Origin: Pseudomonas abietaniphila
GTDB lineage: Bacteria > Pseudomonadota > Gammaproteobacteria > Pseudomonadales > Pseudomonadaceae
DNA length: 64,000 nt
Assembly (NCBI RefSeq): GCF_900100795.1
Contig: NZ_FNCO01000006.1
Span: 124,001-188,000 of the forward strand
Reading direction: 5' to 3'
Both the position numbers and the translations under genes were made by a program. Numbering within the stretch: position 1 is the first letter of the stretch; every line of letters starts with the position of its first letter. Shown one piece after another: positions 1 to 9,119 of this stretch. Under the pieces are notes generated by a model. The model was not told where the DNA came from and ran no database searches. It saw only the letters and a list, made by a program, of their open reading frames with translations.

Positions 1-244
1 CCGGGTTCATGTCGGTGTGCGGCTCGAGGTGGCAGGCCTGGGCCTGCACGGCCTGGGCGCGCCCGATCTCGCCACCGTCTGCGGTGACGGCGCTGTTGAG
101 CGCCATGTTCTGCGGCTTGAACGGCACGGTGCGCACGCCCTGACGGGTCAGCCAGCGGCACAGCGCGGTCACCAGCGTGCTCTTGCCGGCATCCGACGTG
201 GTGCCTTGCACCATCAGGGTCTTGCCGGTTTTCGGAGTGTTCAT
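1..244 (-). CDS. cobQ: Cobyric acid synthase CobQ, N-terminal part (cut by window edge)
   Basis: Glutamine-dependent amidation of adenosylcobyrinic acid a,c-diamide to cobyric acid in the cytoplasm. About 81 codons are visible from an ATG at 244. The protein opens with a P-loop-like ATP-binding segment, [12 protein letters not shown] (residues 13-24), followed by [23 protein letters not shown], the usual CobQ N-terminus of the dethiobiotin-synthetase fold. The ATG overlaps the stop of cobC (ATGA), so it is the last visible gene of the cob operon. The amidotransferase domain lies outside the window. Confidence 0.93.
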   Translation of the reverse strand, partial: MNTPKTGKTLMVQGTTSDAGKSTLVTALCRWLTRQGVRTVPFKPQNMALNSAVTADGGEIGRAQAVQAQACHLEPHTDMNP

Positions 245-1245
245 GCACGCTCCCGGGAAAATTCGTTCAAGGCCTGTTCCAGTCGCTGCCAGTCGGCCTC
301 GTCCCGGGGCAGGCCAAAACGCAGGCTGCTGTTGTGCTGCGCGGCGTTCAAAAAGATACGCAGCAAAATGCCGCGTTGCGCGCAGAACTCATGCAGCTCG
401 GCGGCCAGCGGCGTGATCAGCCACTGAAACAGCGCGCAGCCGCCTTGCGGCGCAAAACCGTGATCCGCCAGCAGTGCCGCCAGCCGTTGACTGGCATGCT
501 CGGTTCGCTCGCGCTGCACGCGATGCCCTTCGGTATCGTCCAGACACGCCTGGCCGAGCATGCGCGTCGGCCCGCTGACCGACCATGGGCCGATCTGCCT
601 GGCCAGCACTTTGAGAAAGCGAGACTCGGCCAGCACGAAACCGAGACGCACACCCGCCAGGCCGAAAAATTTACCGAACGAACGCAGCACGATAAGGCCA
701 GGACGCTGGGTCTCAGCCGCCAGACTCAACTGGGGCGTGTTGTCCATGAACGCCTCGTCCACCACCAGCCAGCCGCCGCGCTGCGCCAGCTTTGCGTGCC
801 ATTCCAGCAAACGCTCCGGTGTCAGGCTCAGGCCTGTGGGGTTGTTCGGGTTGACCACCACCAGCACGTCGAGGGCGTCGATGAAGCGCTCGACTTCATG
901 CTCCAGCACCTCGCGCACCAGAAAGCCGTTGCTGCGCCACGCTTCAGCGTGTTCGGCATAACACGGCGACAACACACCGACCTTGCCCGCCTGACGCAGA
1001 CGCGGCAACGCTTGAATCGCCGCTTGAGAACCGGCGACCGGCAGCAGATCGGGCGCACCGTAATACAGACGCGCGGCGCTCTCCAGACCGTCATCGGTTT
1101 CCGGCAGACGTGCCCAGGCCGACGCGGGGATCGGCGGAATCGGCCAGGCCCAGGGAGAAATGCCGCTGGACAGGTCGAGCCAGTCGCCCTCGGCGATACC
1201 ATACTTCGCGACTGCGCCGCGCAGCCGTCCGCCATGCTCAAGCAT
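241..1245 (-). CDS. cobC: Threonine-phosphate decarboxylase CobC (PLP-dependent)
   Basis: 334 residues, fold-type I aminotransferase family. It decarboxylates L-threonine-phosphate to (R)-1-amino-2-propanol phosphate, the linker of the cobalamin nucleotide loop. Seen: NPNNPTG, VVDEAF, and [10 protein letters not shown] with the PLP lysine at K192. The N-terminus MLEHGGRL is typical of the family. The start ATG overlaps the end of cbiB by 8 nt and the stop overlaps the cobQ start, indicating translational coupling. CobC can be confused with histidinol-phosphate aminotransferase, but the operon settles the role. Confidence 0.93.
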   Translation of the reverse strand: MLEHGGRLRGAVAKYGIAEGDWLDLSSGISPWAWPIPPIPASAWARLPETDDGLESAARLYYGAPDLLPVAGSQAAIQALPRLRQAGKVGVLSPCYAEHAEAWRSNGFLVREVLEHEVERFIDALDVLVVVNPNNPTGLSLTPERLLEWHAKLAQRGGWLVVDEAFMDNTPQLSLAAETQRPGLIVLRSFGKFFGLAGVRLGFVLAESRFLKVLARQIGPWSVSGPTRMLGQACLDDTEGHRVQRERTEHASQRLAALLADHGFAPQGGCALFQWLITPLAAELHEFCAQRGILLRIFLNAAQHNSSLRFGLPRDEADWQRLEQALNEFSRERA

Positions 1246-2146
1246 AGAATTCAGTCCCCAGACAGAGGATCAGCAGCCACAACCAGACGCCGCGCTGCAC
1301 CAGTTGCCAACCACGATCAATGGACGTCGCGTCGGCGGGTACGCCTTCGCCCAATTGCGGACGCTGATGCAGTTCACCGTGATAGATCGCTGCACCGCCC
1401 AGCTCCACACCCAATGCACCGGCGCCCGCCGCCATCACGGGACCGGCGTTCGGGCTGTCCCATTTCGGAGCCTGGGTGCGCCAGCAGCGCAAGGCGAGCC
1501 GGGTCTTGCCCAATAACGCGTAGGTCAACGCCACCAATCGCGCAGGAATGTAGTTAAGCAGATCGTCGATCTTGGCCGAGGCCCAGCCGAAACGCTCGAA
1601 GCGCTCGTTGCGATAACCCCACATCGCGTCCAGCGTGTTGCTCAGGCGATAGAGCACGACGCCCGGCGCGCCGAGGACCGCAAACCAGAAGATGGCTGCG
1701 AATACCGCGTCGCTGCCGTTCTCCAGCACCGACTCGGTGGCGGCACGGGCGACGTCGGTGGCGTCCAGTTCAGCGGTTTGGCGACTGACCAGATAACCCA
1801 CACGACGGCGGGCCTCTTCCAGATCGTCACCGCGCAGCGCCTTAGCCACCGGCTCGACATGCTCGCCCAGACTGCGCAGGCCGAGCGCGCAATACAGCGC
1901 CGCCACCTCCACCAGCCAGCCGATGTAGGGCAGCCAACTGAAAAAGGTGATCACCACCGTCAGCGGAACGACGGCGATGAACCAGGCCGTCACGCCATGG
2001 CTGCGCCAGCCGCGACCGCCTGCGTTGAAACGTTGCTCGATGCGCTCGGCATAACGCCCGAACGCCACCAGCGGGTGGTTTCGTTTTGGCTCACCGAGCA
2101 GCGCATCCAGCGCAACCCCGGCGACGCTCAACAACGCCACACTCAT
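1238..2146 (-). CDS. cbiB: Adenosylcobinamide-phosphate synthase CbiB/CobD
   Basis: 302-residue polytopic membrane protein that attaches aminopropanol (phosphate) to adenosylcobyric acid. The start at [20 protein letters not shown] matches the family; the frame is open further upstream but that part runs inside bluB. Seen: [18 protein letters not shown], several hydrophobic helices, and the conserved [19 protein letters not shown] segment. ATG overlaps the bluB stop (ATGA) and the end overlaps cobC by 8 nt. Confidence 0.92.
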   Translation of the reverse strand: MSVALLSVAGVALDALLGEPKRNHPLVAFGRYAERIEQRFNAGGRGWRSHGVTAWFIAVVPLTVVITFFSWLPYIGWLVEVAALYCALGLRSLGEHVEPVAKALRGDDLEEARRRVGYLVSRQTAELDATDVARAATESVLENGSDAVFAAIFWFAVLGAPGVVLYRLSNTLDAMWGYRNERFERFGWASAKIDDLLNYIPARLVALTYALLGKTRLALRCWRTQAPKWDSPNAGPVMAAGAGALGVELGGAAIYHGELHQRPQLGEGVPADATSIDRGWQLVQRGVWLWLLILCLGTEFYA

Positions 2147-2793
2147 GGACTCACTCCCCATTTGTTCTCGTAAACCAGATCCTGCAGCGGACGCGCCTGC
2201 GCCCAGCCTTCCAATACCAGCATCGGCGCCGGATAGAACTCCTTGACCGGCCCCAGGCACAGAATCGCCAAGGGTTTTGAACCGGTTGGCATCTCCAGCA
2301 ATTGCCCAAGGGAAACCGGGTCGAACAGCGACACCCAGCCCATGCCCAGACCTTCGGCCCGGGCCGCCAGCCACAGGTTCTGGATCGCACAAGACAACGA
2401 CGCGATGTCCATTTCCGGCAACGTGCGCCGACCGAAGATGTGTTTCTCGCGGTCATCCATCAACGCGGCGACCAGCACCTCGGCGCAATCATGGATGCCT
2501 TCGACCTTGAGCTTCATGAAGTCGTCAGAGCGTTCGCCCAAGGCTTCGGCTGTGCGCACCCGCTCCTCTTCGACCTGCGCCTGAATCCGGGAGCGCAGTT
2601 GAGGGTCGGTGATGCGGATGAATCGCCACGGCTGCATCAACCCGACACTGGGGGCGTGATGGGCGGCTTCGAGCAGACGCGCCAGCAACTCGGGCGCCAC
2701 CGAGCCACCACTGAAATGACGCATGTCCCGACGCTCGGCGATGGCCCGGTAAACGGCCGCGCGCTCGTCGTCGCTGAAGGCGTGGTCAGTCAT
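2143..2793 (-). CDS. bluB: 5,6-dimethylbenzimidazole synthase BluB
   Basis: 216 residues, nitroreductase fold. It breaks down reduced FMN with oxygen to form the lower ligand of cobalamin. Seen: [10 protein letters not shown] near the N-terminus, [13 protein letters not shown], and [15 protein letters not shown] chose the ATG at 2793 ([18 protein letters not shown]); a longer open frame would run into a REP repeat and is rejected. This is the only gene of the operon separated from its upstream neighbour (cobB) by a sizeable gap, which holds a REP pair. Confidence 0.92.
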   Translation of the reverse strand: MTDHAFSDDERAAVYRAIAERRDMRHFSGGSVAPELLARLLEAAHHAPSVGLMQPWRFIRITDPQLRSRIQAQVEEERVRTAEALGERSDDFMKLKVEGIHDCAEVLVAALMDDREKHIFGRRTLPEMDIASLSCAIQNLWLAARAEGLGMGWVSLFDPVSLGQLLEMPTGSKPLAILCLGPVKEFYPAPMLVLEGWAQARPLQDLVYENKWGVSP

Positions 2794-2846
2794 GGCGGCA
2801 ATCTCGGCCAGTTGGCCCACCGCGGAAATCTGATCTGGGTGAGTAA

Positions 2847-2940
2847 CCTGTGGGAGCGAATTCATTCGCGAGAAGTCGGTACAGCCGACACAGAGCCGTA
2901 GGCTGTAACACCGCATCGCGAATGAATTCGCTCCCACAGG
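2847..2940. repeat. REP pair (family A) inside the cob operon
   Basis: Two inverted arms, TGTGGGAGCGAATTCATTCG and its complement, frame about 50 nt of unrelated loop. It fills most of the gap between cobB and bluB, in an operon where every other junction overlaps. As RNA it would fold as a long hairpin. Confidence 0.9.
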
Positions 2941-3000
2941 GCCCAGCGTTCCTACAACCAGACCGCATAAGGGTGGCGATGGAAAATGTCAGAGCGCTAT

Positions 3001-4302
3001 TCATGGCCGTAAGAGCGCCGCCATCGCTTGGGGATTCGACGGGAAATAAAAGTGCACGTACGAAGCCGTCATTCGGCCCTCTCGATACACTGCCTCGGCG
3101 CCGCGACCGCCGTTGGGGCTGACGCCTCGGGCGATCGGAGTCAGTTCGGTGCTGGTCAGCGAGTGGTGATAGGTGTGCCCACGCAGCGTGCCTTCCGGCA
3201 GCTCCACCGCTTGCAACGCCAAGGCCGCCAGACGTTTCTGCATCACCGCCTCGCCGTCGAGCAAACCCACCAGTTCCGCCCGCTGGCCATCGACATCGGT
3301 CAGCGCATTCAGCAGGTACAGCATGCCGCCACACTCGGCGAGCAACGGTTTGCCTGCGGCGTGATGGGCGCGGATCGCGTCCAGCATCGGGACGTTCTGC
3401 CCCAGCGCCACATGGTGCAATTCGGGGTATCCGCCGGGGAGATACAGGCTGTCAGCGTCAGGGATCTGCGTGTCCCGAATCGGCGAAAAGAACGACAGTT
3501 CAGCCCCCATCGCACGCAGCACATCAAGGCTGGCGCCGTAGGTGAACGCGAAGGCTTCGTCATGGGCGATGGCGATGCGCACGCCCGCCAGCAAGGGCTC
3601 GGCCGTCACGAAATCAGGCGCCGAGAACGTCACCGCAGGCGGCAGCGTCGCATCACAGGTGCTGGCCAGCGCATCGGCGGCAGCGTCCAGACGCACGTCC
3701 AGATCGTTCAGCTCACTGGCTTGCACCAACCCCAAATGGCGGCTTGGCAGTTCGATGCCGGTTTCCCGCGAAAGCGCGCCATACCAGCGCAAGCCTTCGG
3801 TCAGGCTGCCTTCGAGCAGTTGTGCGTGACGCACTGTCCCGACCCGATTGGCCAGCACACCGGCGAACGGTAAATCCGGTTGATAACGCGCCAACCCCAA
3901 CGCCAGCGCGCCGAAGGTCTGCGCCATGGCCGTGCCATCGATCACGCCCAGCACCGGCACGCCGAAGTGCCTGGCCAGGTCAGCGCTGGACGGCGTGCCG
4001 TCAAACAGCCCCATGACCCCTTCGATGAGAATCAGGTCAGCGTCGGCGGCCGCTTCCCACAGCAGACGACGGCTCTCGTCTTCGCCCACCATCCACATGT
4101 CCAACTGGTACACCGGATTGCCGCTGGCGCGCTCGAGAATCATCGGGTCCAGAAAATCCGGTCCGCATTTGAAGACACGAACCTTACGACCCTGATTGCG
4201 ATGCAGCCGCGCCAGTGCCGCGGTGACCGTGGTTTTGCCCTGACCGGACGCAGGCGCGGCGATCAACACCGCCGGGCATTGCCGAGGCTGACGCTCACTC
4301 AC
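3001..4302 (-). CDS. cobB: Cobyrinate a,c-diamide synthase (CobB/CbiA)
   Basis: 433 residues, ATP- and glutamine-dependent amidation of the a and c carboxylates of (hydrogeno)byrinic acid. Seen: N-terminal P-loop APASGQGKTT (17-26), the KCGPDFLDPM motif, and a C-terminal class I glutaminase domain with the nucleophile in AECGGM (C324). The start is a GTG at 4302 overlapping the cobO stop (GTGA). An ATG-based longer frame would read through cobO and is rejected. Not the Sir2-type protein also called CobB. Confidence 0.92.
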   Translation of the reverse strand: MSERQPRQCPAVLIAAPASGQGKTTVTAALARLHRNQGRKVRVFKCGPDFLDPMILERASGNPVYQLDMWMVGEDESRRLLWEAAADADLILIEGVMGLFDGTPSSADLARHFGVPVLGVIDGTAMAQTFGALALGLARYQPDLPFAGVLANRVGTVRHAQLLEGSLTEGLRWYGALSRETGIELPSRHLGLVQASELNDLDVRLDAAADALASTCDATLPPAVTFSAPDFVTAEPLLAGVRIAIAHDEAFAFTYGASLDVLRAMGAELSFFSPIRDTQIPDADSLYLPGGYPELHHVALGQNVPMLDAIRAHHAAGKPLLAECGGMLYLLNALTDVDGQRAELVGLLDGEAVMQKRLAALALQAVELPEGTLRGHTYHHSLTSTELTPIARGVSPNGGRGAEAVYREGRMTASYVHFYFPSNPQAMAALLRP

Positions 4303-4910
4303 AATTCGATGCCCTTCTGCGCCTTGATACCGGCCTGGAACGCATGCTTCACCACGCCGATGTCGGACACGGTGTCGGACAGGTCGATCAACTCCTGCTT
4401 GGCGCCACGGCCCGTGATCACCACATGCTGCATGGGCGGGCGCGCTTGCAGGTCGCTGAGGACCTGCTCCAGGTCGAGGTAACCGTGCTTGAGGGCAATG
4501 TTCAGTTCGTCGAGGACCACCAGACCGATGCTCGGGTCCTTGAGCATCTGCCGGGTGACGACCCAGGCGGCTTCGGCGGCGGCGATGTCGCGCTGGCGAT
4601 CCTGCGTTTCCCAGGTAAAACCCTCGCCCATCACGTGATAACGCACTTGCTCGGGAAAGCGGCGGAAGAACAGTTCTTCGCCCGTGGCATTGCGACCTTT
4701 GATGAACTGCACCACGCCGCACTGCATGCCGTGGCCCATCGCCCGCGCCAGCATGCCGAAGGCGGAACTGCTTTTGCCCTTGCCGTTGCCGGTCAACACC
4801 AACAGCAGGCCGCATTCATTCGGGGCGCTGGCAATGCGCTCGTCCATCACCGCCTTTTTGCGCAGCATGCGCGCCAGGTGGCGTTCGTCACGTTCGGGGG
4901 ATTCGCTCAT
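4299..4910 (-). CDS. cobO: Cob(I)yrinic acid a,c-diamide adenosyltransferase CobO/BtuR
   Basis: 203 residues. Transfers the adenosyl group of ATP to cobalt in corrinoids. Seen: P-loop GNGKGKSSS (41-49), VQFIKGR, VVLDELN and the C-terminal ITGRGAKQELIDLSD. First gene after the cobalamin riboswitch. Purine-rich ribosome site GCGGAGAG lies just before the ATG at 4910. The riboswitch position implies that cobO through cobQ form one cobalamin-repressed transcript. Confidence 0.94.
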   Translation of the reverse strand: MSESPERDERHLARMLRKKAVMDERIASAPNECGLLLVLTGNGKGKSSSAFGMLARAMGHGMQCGVVQFIKGRNATGEELFFRRFPEQVRYHVMGEGFTWETQDRQRDIAAAEAAWVVTRQMLKDPSIGLVVLDELNIALKHGYLDLEQVLSDLQARPPMQHVVITGRGAKQELIDLSDTVSDIGVVKHAFQAGIKAQKGIEL

Positions 4911-4942
4911 CTCAGCTCTCCGCTTGAGGGCAAGTGTGGCAA

Positions 4943-5019
4943 ACGGAGGGCACAGGCAAAGACTGACAGCAGGCGCCGGGCGCTAAACGCCCGAGCCTGC
5001 GCAGAGCATCGCCCTCCGT
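4943..5019 (-). promoter_or_regulatory. Candidate riboswitch expression platform
   Basis: Between aptamer and cobO the RNA can form a strong hairpin, arms CAGGC-CGGGCG and CGCCCG-GCCTG (4988-4999 with 4970-4982). It is enclosed by a perfect 9-bp long-range pair, ACGGAGGGC (5019-5011) with GCCCTCCGT (4951-4943). No U-run follows, so control of translation or of Rho access is more likely than intrinsic termination. The pairing is seen; the role is inferred. Confidence 0.5.
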
Positions 5020-5029
5020 GATGCTGTTT

Positions 5030-5225
5030 GAATGGATCAGGCCGGTCTCCGGACTCATGAGTTGAAACACAAGCCACGCGCCTTCCCATGTTCCATGAAC
5101 ACAGTGGCATCGTGCGTGACCTTACTCATTTACCGTTGCGGAGGCAGCGCCGGGATTGAGCGTGAAATGCGCGCACCGGCTTCCCTGTTTCACCCTGTTG
5201 AACGACCGTGGTCGCGGGCACCTGA
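5030..5225 (-). promoter_or_regulatory. Cobalamin (adenosylcobalamin) riboswitch
   Basis: Reading the minus strand from 5223, the aptamer hallmarks appear in order: CAGGTGCCCGCG, AACAGGG...GGGAAGCCGGTG, AATCCCGGCGCTGCCTCCGCAACGG (the B12 box region), GCCACTG, GGGAAGGCG and a terminal GAGTCCGGAGACCGGCCTG stem. This is the standard cobalamin riboswitch layout. It lies 120 nt before cobO and should reduce expression of the operon when cobalamin is plentiful. Confidence 0.95.
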
Positions 5226-5391
5226 AACAATCGGCGAAGGTTAGAGGGTTGACTCCAGAGCGTCAATCAAAGCGGCACGCCATGCAGCAATTGAGTGAGC
5301 GGTTGAACCCACCGCTCAGCCACGTCTCTATTCCTATACATGCCTGTGCATGACTGCCAGATGCCTCACTGCGAGCAAGCGGAGATCGATC

Positions 5392-6738
5392 ATGTTCAAA
5401 CTCAGACCCCAGATGGTGGTTTTACTGTTGGTCGCCGCAGGGCTCGCCGCATGCGGCGAGTCGTCCAGGTTGCAGGTTTCGGACGGCACCGGCCCTTCGC
5501 CCAAGCTCCCCGAACCGAACAAGACCCTGATCCCTACCGTAAACATCGCCCCGGCCGTTGGCTGGCCGGCGGGCGCCAAACCGGTCGCCGCACCCGGCAC
5601 ACAGGTCGCGGCGTTCGCGGAGAACCTCGATCACCCTCGCTGGCTGTATGTGTTGCCCAATGGCGACGTGCTGGTGGCGGAAACCAACGCCCCGCCCAAG
5701 CCTGACGACGGCAAGGGCATTCGCGGCTGGGTCATGAAGAAAGTCATGGGGCGGGCCGGCGCAGGCGTTCCGAGCGCCAACCGCATCACCCTGCTGCGCG
5801 ACAAGGACCACGACGGCGTCGCCGAAACCCGCACCGTGTTCATCGATCACCTCAATTCGCCGTTTGGCATGACCCTGGTCGGCAACAACTTCTATGTCGC
5901 CGACACCGACCGCCTGTTGCGCTTCAACTACGAACCGGGCGAGACGTCGATCAAGGGCGAACCGCTGAAAGTCACGGATTTGCCGGGCGGCACGATCAAC
6001 CACCACTGGACCAAGAACGTCATCGCCAGCAAGGACGGCAGCAAGTTGTACGTGACCGTGGGCTCAAACAGCAATGTCGGCGAAAACGGGCTCGACGCGG
6101 AAGAAGGCCGCGCGGCGATCTGGGAAGTCGACGCCGCGACCGGCAACCACCGCATCTTTGCCTCGGGCCTGCGCAATCCCAACGGCATGGATTGGGACCC
6201 GAGTACCGGCAAGTTATGGACCGCCGTCAACGAGCGGGACGAGATCGGCAGCGATCTGGTGCCTGACTACGTGACCTCTGTTCAAGACGGTGCATTCTAT
6301 GGCTGGCCCTTCAGTTATTACGGCCAGCACGTGGACATTCGGGTGTCTCCGCAGAATCCGGAGCTGGTGCAGAAGGCCATTGCGCCTGACTTCGCGGTGG
6401 GTCCCCACACCGCTTCGCTGGGCCTGGCATTCACCGATGGCAAGTCGTTGCCGGCACCCTTCAACGAAGGATTATTCGTCGGCCAGCACGGCTCGTGGAA
6501 CCGCAAACCTCACAGTGGCTACAAAGTGCTGTTCGTGCCGTTCAAGGATGGCAAGCCGAGCGGGACGCCGGTTGATCTGTTGACCGGCTTCCTCGACGCC
6601 AATGAAAACGCACAAGGGCGCCCGGTGGGCGTGGTCAATGACAACAAGGGCGGGGTGTTAGTGGCCGACGACGTCGGCAACAAAATCTGGCGCGTGACGT
6701 CGGCGCGGACGGTGCAGGCGTCGAACTCAGCGCCATGA
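5392..6738 (+). CDS. PQQ-dependent sugar (sorbosone-type) dehydrogenase, lipoprotein
   Basis: 448 residues. Starts [21 protein letters not shown] with a lipobox cysteine at C21, so it is probably anchored in the outer or inner membrane facing the periplasm. The rest is a six-bladed beta-propeller like soluble aldose sugar dehydrogenases: [36 protein letters not shown] and [11 protein letters not shown] are typical. A ribosome site GGAG lies 10 nt before the ATG at 5392. The substrate cannot be told. It is divergent from the cob operon and monocistronic. Confidence 0.82.
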   Translation: MFKLRPQMVVLLLVAAGLAACGESSRLQVSDGTGPSPKLPEPNKTLIPTVNIAPAVGWPAGAKPVAAPGTQVAAFAENLDHPRWLYVLPNGDVLVAETNAPPKPDDGKGIRGWVMKKVMGRAGAGVPSANRITLLRDKDHDGVAETRTVFIDHLNSPFGMTLVGNNFYVADTDRLLRFNYEPGETSIKGEPLKVTDLPGGTINHHWTKNVIASKDGSKLYVTVGSNSNVGENGLDAEEGRAAIWEVDAATGNHRIFASGLRNPNGMDWDPSTGKLWTAVNERDEIGSDLVPDYVTSVQDGAFYGWPFSYYGQHVDIRVSPQNPELVQKAIAPDFAVGPHTASLGLAFTDGKSLPAPFNEGLFVGQHGSWNRKPHSGYKVLFVPFKDGKPSGTPVDLLTGFLDANENAQGRPVGVVNDNKGGVLVADDVGNKIWRVTSARTVQASNSAP

Positions 6739-6822
6739 GCAGGCAGCGGGTCGGTGCGGCTCACTCTTGGTGTGGGAGCGCCACCCCGGTCGCCCCTGCA
6801 TTTGCTGAAGATTGAAATCCAG

Positions 6823-6926
6823 GATCGTTCCAACGCTCTGCGTGGTAATGCCTGCCAAGACGCTCCGCGTCCACGTTGACGCAGAGCGTCAGCCCCTGCG
6901 TTACCACGCGGAGCGTGGGAACGATC
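6823..6926. repeat. Long imperfect palindrome, family F, copy 1
   Basis: About 104 bp bounded by GATCGTTCC and GGAACGATC, with internal arms CGCTCTGCGTGGTAA and TTACCACGCGGAGCG. A second copy lies at 15296-15399. Short reading frames through it resemble the spurious DUF1534-type proteins predicted from P. syringae repeats. Confidence 0.85.
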
Positions 6927-6939
6927 AGAAACCTGAGGT

Positions 6940-7476
6940 TTATTGCCGAGCCAGATTCGACGGCGTGATCACGCGCTTGGCATTCAGCCAGGCTTTCTGC
7001 CAATACGGCTTGTCCAGGCTGTCGAGCTTGACAGTGCCACCCGTGGCCGGCGCATGCACGAAACGCCCTTCCCCCACATAGATCCCGGCATGACTGACGT
7101 TGGACCCGCCACCGGTGGCGAAGAACACCAGGTCACCGGTCTGCAGCTGGCTGCGGTCGATGTCCGGGCCGCGCAGGTTGATCATGTCGCGGGTCGAGCG
7201 CGGCAGGGTAATGCCCGTTGCGCCCCGATACACGTAGCCGATCAAACCACTGCAATCAAACCCTGAATCCGGCGTATTGCCGCCCCAACGATAGGGTGTG
7301 CCGACCAGACCGATGGCGCGCAAGAGCACGTCATCCGCGACCGGAGAGGAAAATTGCGAAGGAGCGGATACCACAGGCCTGGAAACGACCTTGGGAGGGG
7401 ATGGCGGTGGGTTGCTGGAACAGGCGGCCAGCAATACAGCCAGTGAAGCAACAACCAGGCGAACCGTAAACGACAT
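6940..7476 (-). CDS. NlpC/P60-family lipoprotein, peptidoglycan peptidase
   Basis: 178 residues. Signal peptide with lipobox LAAC (C19), a short Pro/Ser-rich linker, then an NlpC/P60 domain with the expected catalytic Cys in FDCSG (C75), His in SHAGIY (H129) and a third polar residue at H141. This family (Spr/MepS-like) cuts peptide cross-links in the cell wall. ATG at 7476 was chosen; a GTG two codons earlier (7482) has slightly better ribosome-site spacing and is possible. The next gene upstream is a paralogue. Confidence 0.87.
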   Translation of the reverse strand: MSFTVRLVVASLAVLLAACSSNPPPSPPKVVSRPVVSAPSQFSSPVADDVLLRAIGLVGTPYRWGGNTPDSGFDCSGLIGYVYRGATGITLPRSTRDMINLRGPDIDRSQLQTGDLVFFATGGGSNVSHAGIYVGEGRFVHAPATGGTVKLDSLDKPYWQKAWLNAKRVITPSNLARQ

Positions 7477-7564
7477 AAACACAACAACCTTTGCGGGATG
7501 CGGCTTACTCTGCCGGGAGCCGGGACTGCGTGCAATCAGGATTTCCCCGGTTGCACGCCCGGTA

Positions 7565-8254
7565 TTAACGGTGTTGGCGCTTGAGTGTAGTCGAGGTCAT
7601 CGCGGTTGTGGTTTCTGGAACCTTGGAAGGTGCCATGGCCAGCGCGCGCTTGGCTTCGATGAACGTACGTGCCCAGTAAGCGTCGTCGAGGCTGTCGACA
7701 CGAACGCCACCACTGCGACGGCTGCTGGAATGGATGAACTGATCATCGCCCAGGTAGATGCCGGCATGGCTCACGCGACCGCGGCCTGCGGTGCTGAAGA
7801 ACAGCAGATCGCCAGGCTTGAGGTCATTACGCTTGACCAGGGGTGCGTCGATGTTGATCATTTCGCGCGAAGAACGCGGCAGGCTCATGCCAGCCTCTTC
7901 ACGGAACAGGTAACCAATGAAACCGCTGCAATCAAAACCGGAAGTGGTCGAGGTGCCGCCAAAACGATAGCGGGTGCCTATCAGCGATTTGCCGCGTTCC
8001 AGAATGCTGTCAGCCAATACCGGCAACCGGTAAGGCTTGTTGTCAGCAAACTGAGCCAGTTCGTCTTCGGTGGCGATTTCGTCATCCAGCACGGAAGCCG
8101 AATAATCAGCACGCTTGGCAGCGGTTTGCGCGGTGACAGAATCCTTGAACTGAGGGTTCTGCGACTGCTGTTGCGACGCTGGCATCTGGGCCGCGCAGCC
8201 GAACAGCAGCGAAACGAGTGCGAGAGGCACGAGGGGTGCGAAGCGATTTAGCAT
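7565..8254 (-). CDS. NlpC/P60-family lipoprotein, peptidoglycan peptidase (paralogue)
   Basis: 229 residues. Lipobox LFGC (C20), a linker of about 65 residues rich in Gln and Ser, then a NlpC/P60 domain with C109 (FDCSG), H163 (SHAGIY) and H175. It differs from its downstream neighbour mainly by the longer linker, suggesting that the catalytic domain is held further from the membrane. ATG at 8254 taken; GTG at 8260 is an alternative. No strong ribosome site is visible. Confidence 0.87.
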   Translation of the reverse strand: MLNRFAPLVPLALVSLLFGCAAQMPASQQQSQNPQFKDSVTAQTAAKRADYSASVLDDEIATEDELAQFADNKPYRLPVLADSILERGKSLIGTRYRFGGTSTTSGFDCSGFIGYLFREEAGMSLPRSSREMINIDAPLVKRNDLKPGDLLFFSTAGRGRVSHAGIYLGDDQFIHSSSRRSGGVRVDSLDDAYWARTFIEAKRALAMAPSKVPETTTAMTSTTLKRQHR

Positions 8255-8329
8255 GGGCACGACCGTGGCTAAGGTGTAAAGAAGCCGAGACTATGCCTTC
8301 TATCGTCATCATTTGCAAATTCAATCGAA

Positions 8330-9106
8330 TCAAATGTGACTTACCAGGTCTTCCATCACATCTAAGGCTCTACACCTCAAGAATGCGTCCATGTGAATGG
8401 AGTGATCGGTCGACGAAGGATTGATCTCGGCGGTAAAGCCTCCTGAGACCCGCGTGCGCAGCATCGGCTCGTGGATATAAGGGAAGCTGGCGGTGGTTCC
8501 AATGCTGAGAACAGCGTCAAAGCCTTTCGCCATCTCCTCATACAGCACGTTCAATGCCAGTTCTGGCAGCATTTCCTCAAACAAGACGACCGGCGGTCGC
8601 AAGACCCCGTGACACTGCGCGCACAACGGTGGCAGTGGCCGTTGCAGATGCTCGCTTAACTGCGGGTCTTCAGCGCCACAAGACTGACAGTAGAGCGGTG
8701 CCAGTTGACCGTGGATCTCGATCAGCCGCTGCGGCGGACTGCCCGCCGCGCGATGATAGCCGTCGACATTTTGCGTCAGCACCCAGCACTCAGGCTTGCG
8801 CCGCTGCAATTGAGCGATCGCATAATGCGCTGCATTGGGCTGCCCGCCCAGGCAAGCGCTGCCTAATTGGGCAATATATTTCCAGCACAACGCAGGATCG
8901 CGACGCAGCATGGGACCGGACAACGCCATTTCGATGGGCAGTCCGTCGTCGGTATGACCGTTATAGAGCCCGCCGACGCCACGGTACGTCGGCAATCCCG
9001 AATCAGCGGAAAGGCCCGCGCCGGTGATGATCAGAATGCGATTGGCGTTGCGCAGGGCTGCCGCCGTCTGCTGCACCAGGGCGGGATCGACGACAGACGG
9101 ATTCAC
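8330..9106 (-). CDS. Sir2-family NAD-dependent protein deacylase
   Basis: 258 residues. Removes acyl groups from lysines using NAD+. Seen: GAGLSADSGLPTYRG (29-43), LTQNVDGYH, the catalytic His in IEIHG, and two cysteine pairs (CQSC and CAQC) that would bind structural zinc. The start is a GTG at 9106 preceded by a good ribosome site, GGGGAG, 6 nt away. It lies between an NlpC gene and hda on the same strand. Confidence 0.9.
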   Translation of the reverse strand: MNPSVVDPALVQQTAAALRNANRILIITGAGLSADSGLPTYRGVGGLYNGHTDDGLPIEMALSGPMLRRDPALCWKYIAQLGSACLGGQPNAAHYAIAQLQRRKPECWVLTQNVDGYHRAAGSPPQRLIEIHGQLAPLYCQSCGAEDPQLSEHLQRPLPPLCAQCHGVLRPPVVLFEEMLPELALNVLYEEMAKGFDAVLSIGTTASFPYIHEPMLRTRVSGGFTAEINPSSTDHSIHMDAFLRCRALDVMEDLVSHI

Positions 9107-9119
9107 TGAGCGCTCCCCA

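Noticed and set aside
2143..2937. Longer bluB start inside the REP region (264 codons)
   Set aside because: The extra 48 residues read the REP arms (MGANSFA... RMNSLPQ), a usual artefact of this repeat; the ATG at 2793 fits the family length.
3001..4815. Single 604-codon frame suggesting a cobO-cobB fusion
   Set aside because: The upstream third runs in a wrong frame through cobO; cobB starts at the GTG overlapping the cobO stop.
6812..7081. 89-codon frame through the family-F palindrome, similar to DUF1534-type entries
   Set aside because: It reads the repeat and then the antisense strand of an NlpC gene, has no ribosome site and is best explained as a spurious product of the repeat.
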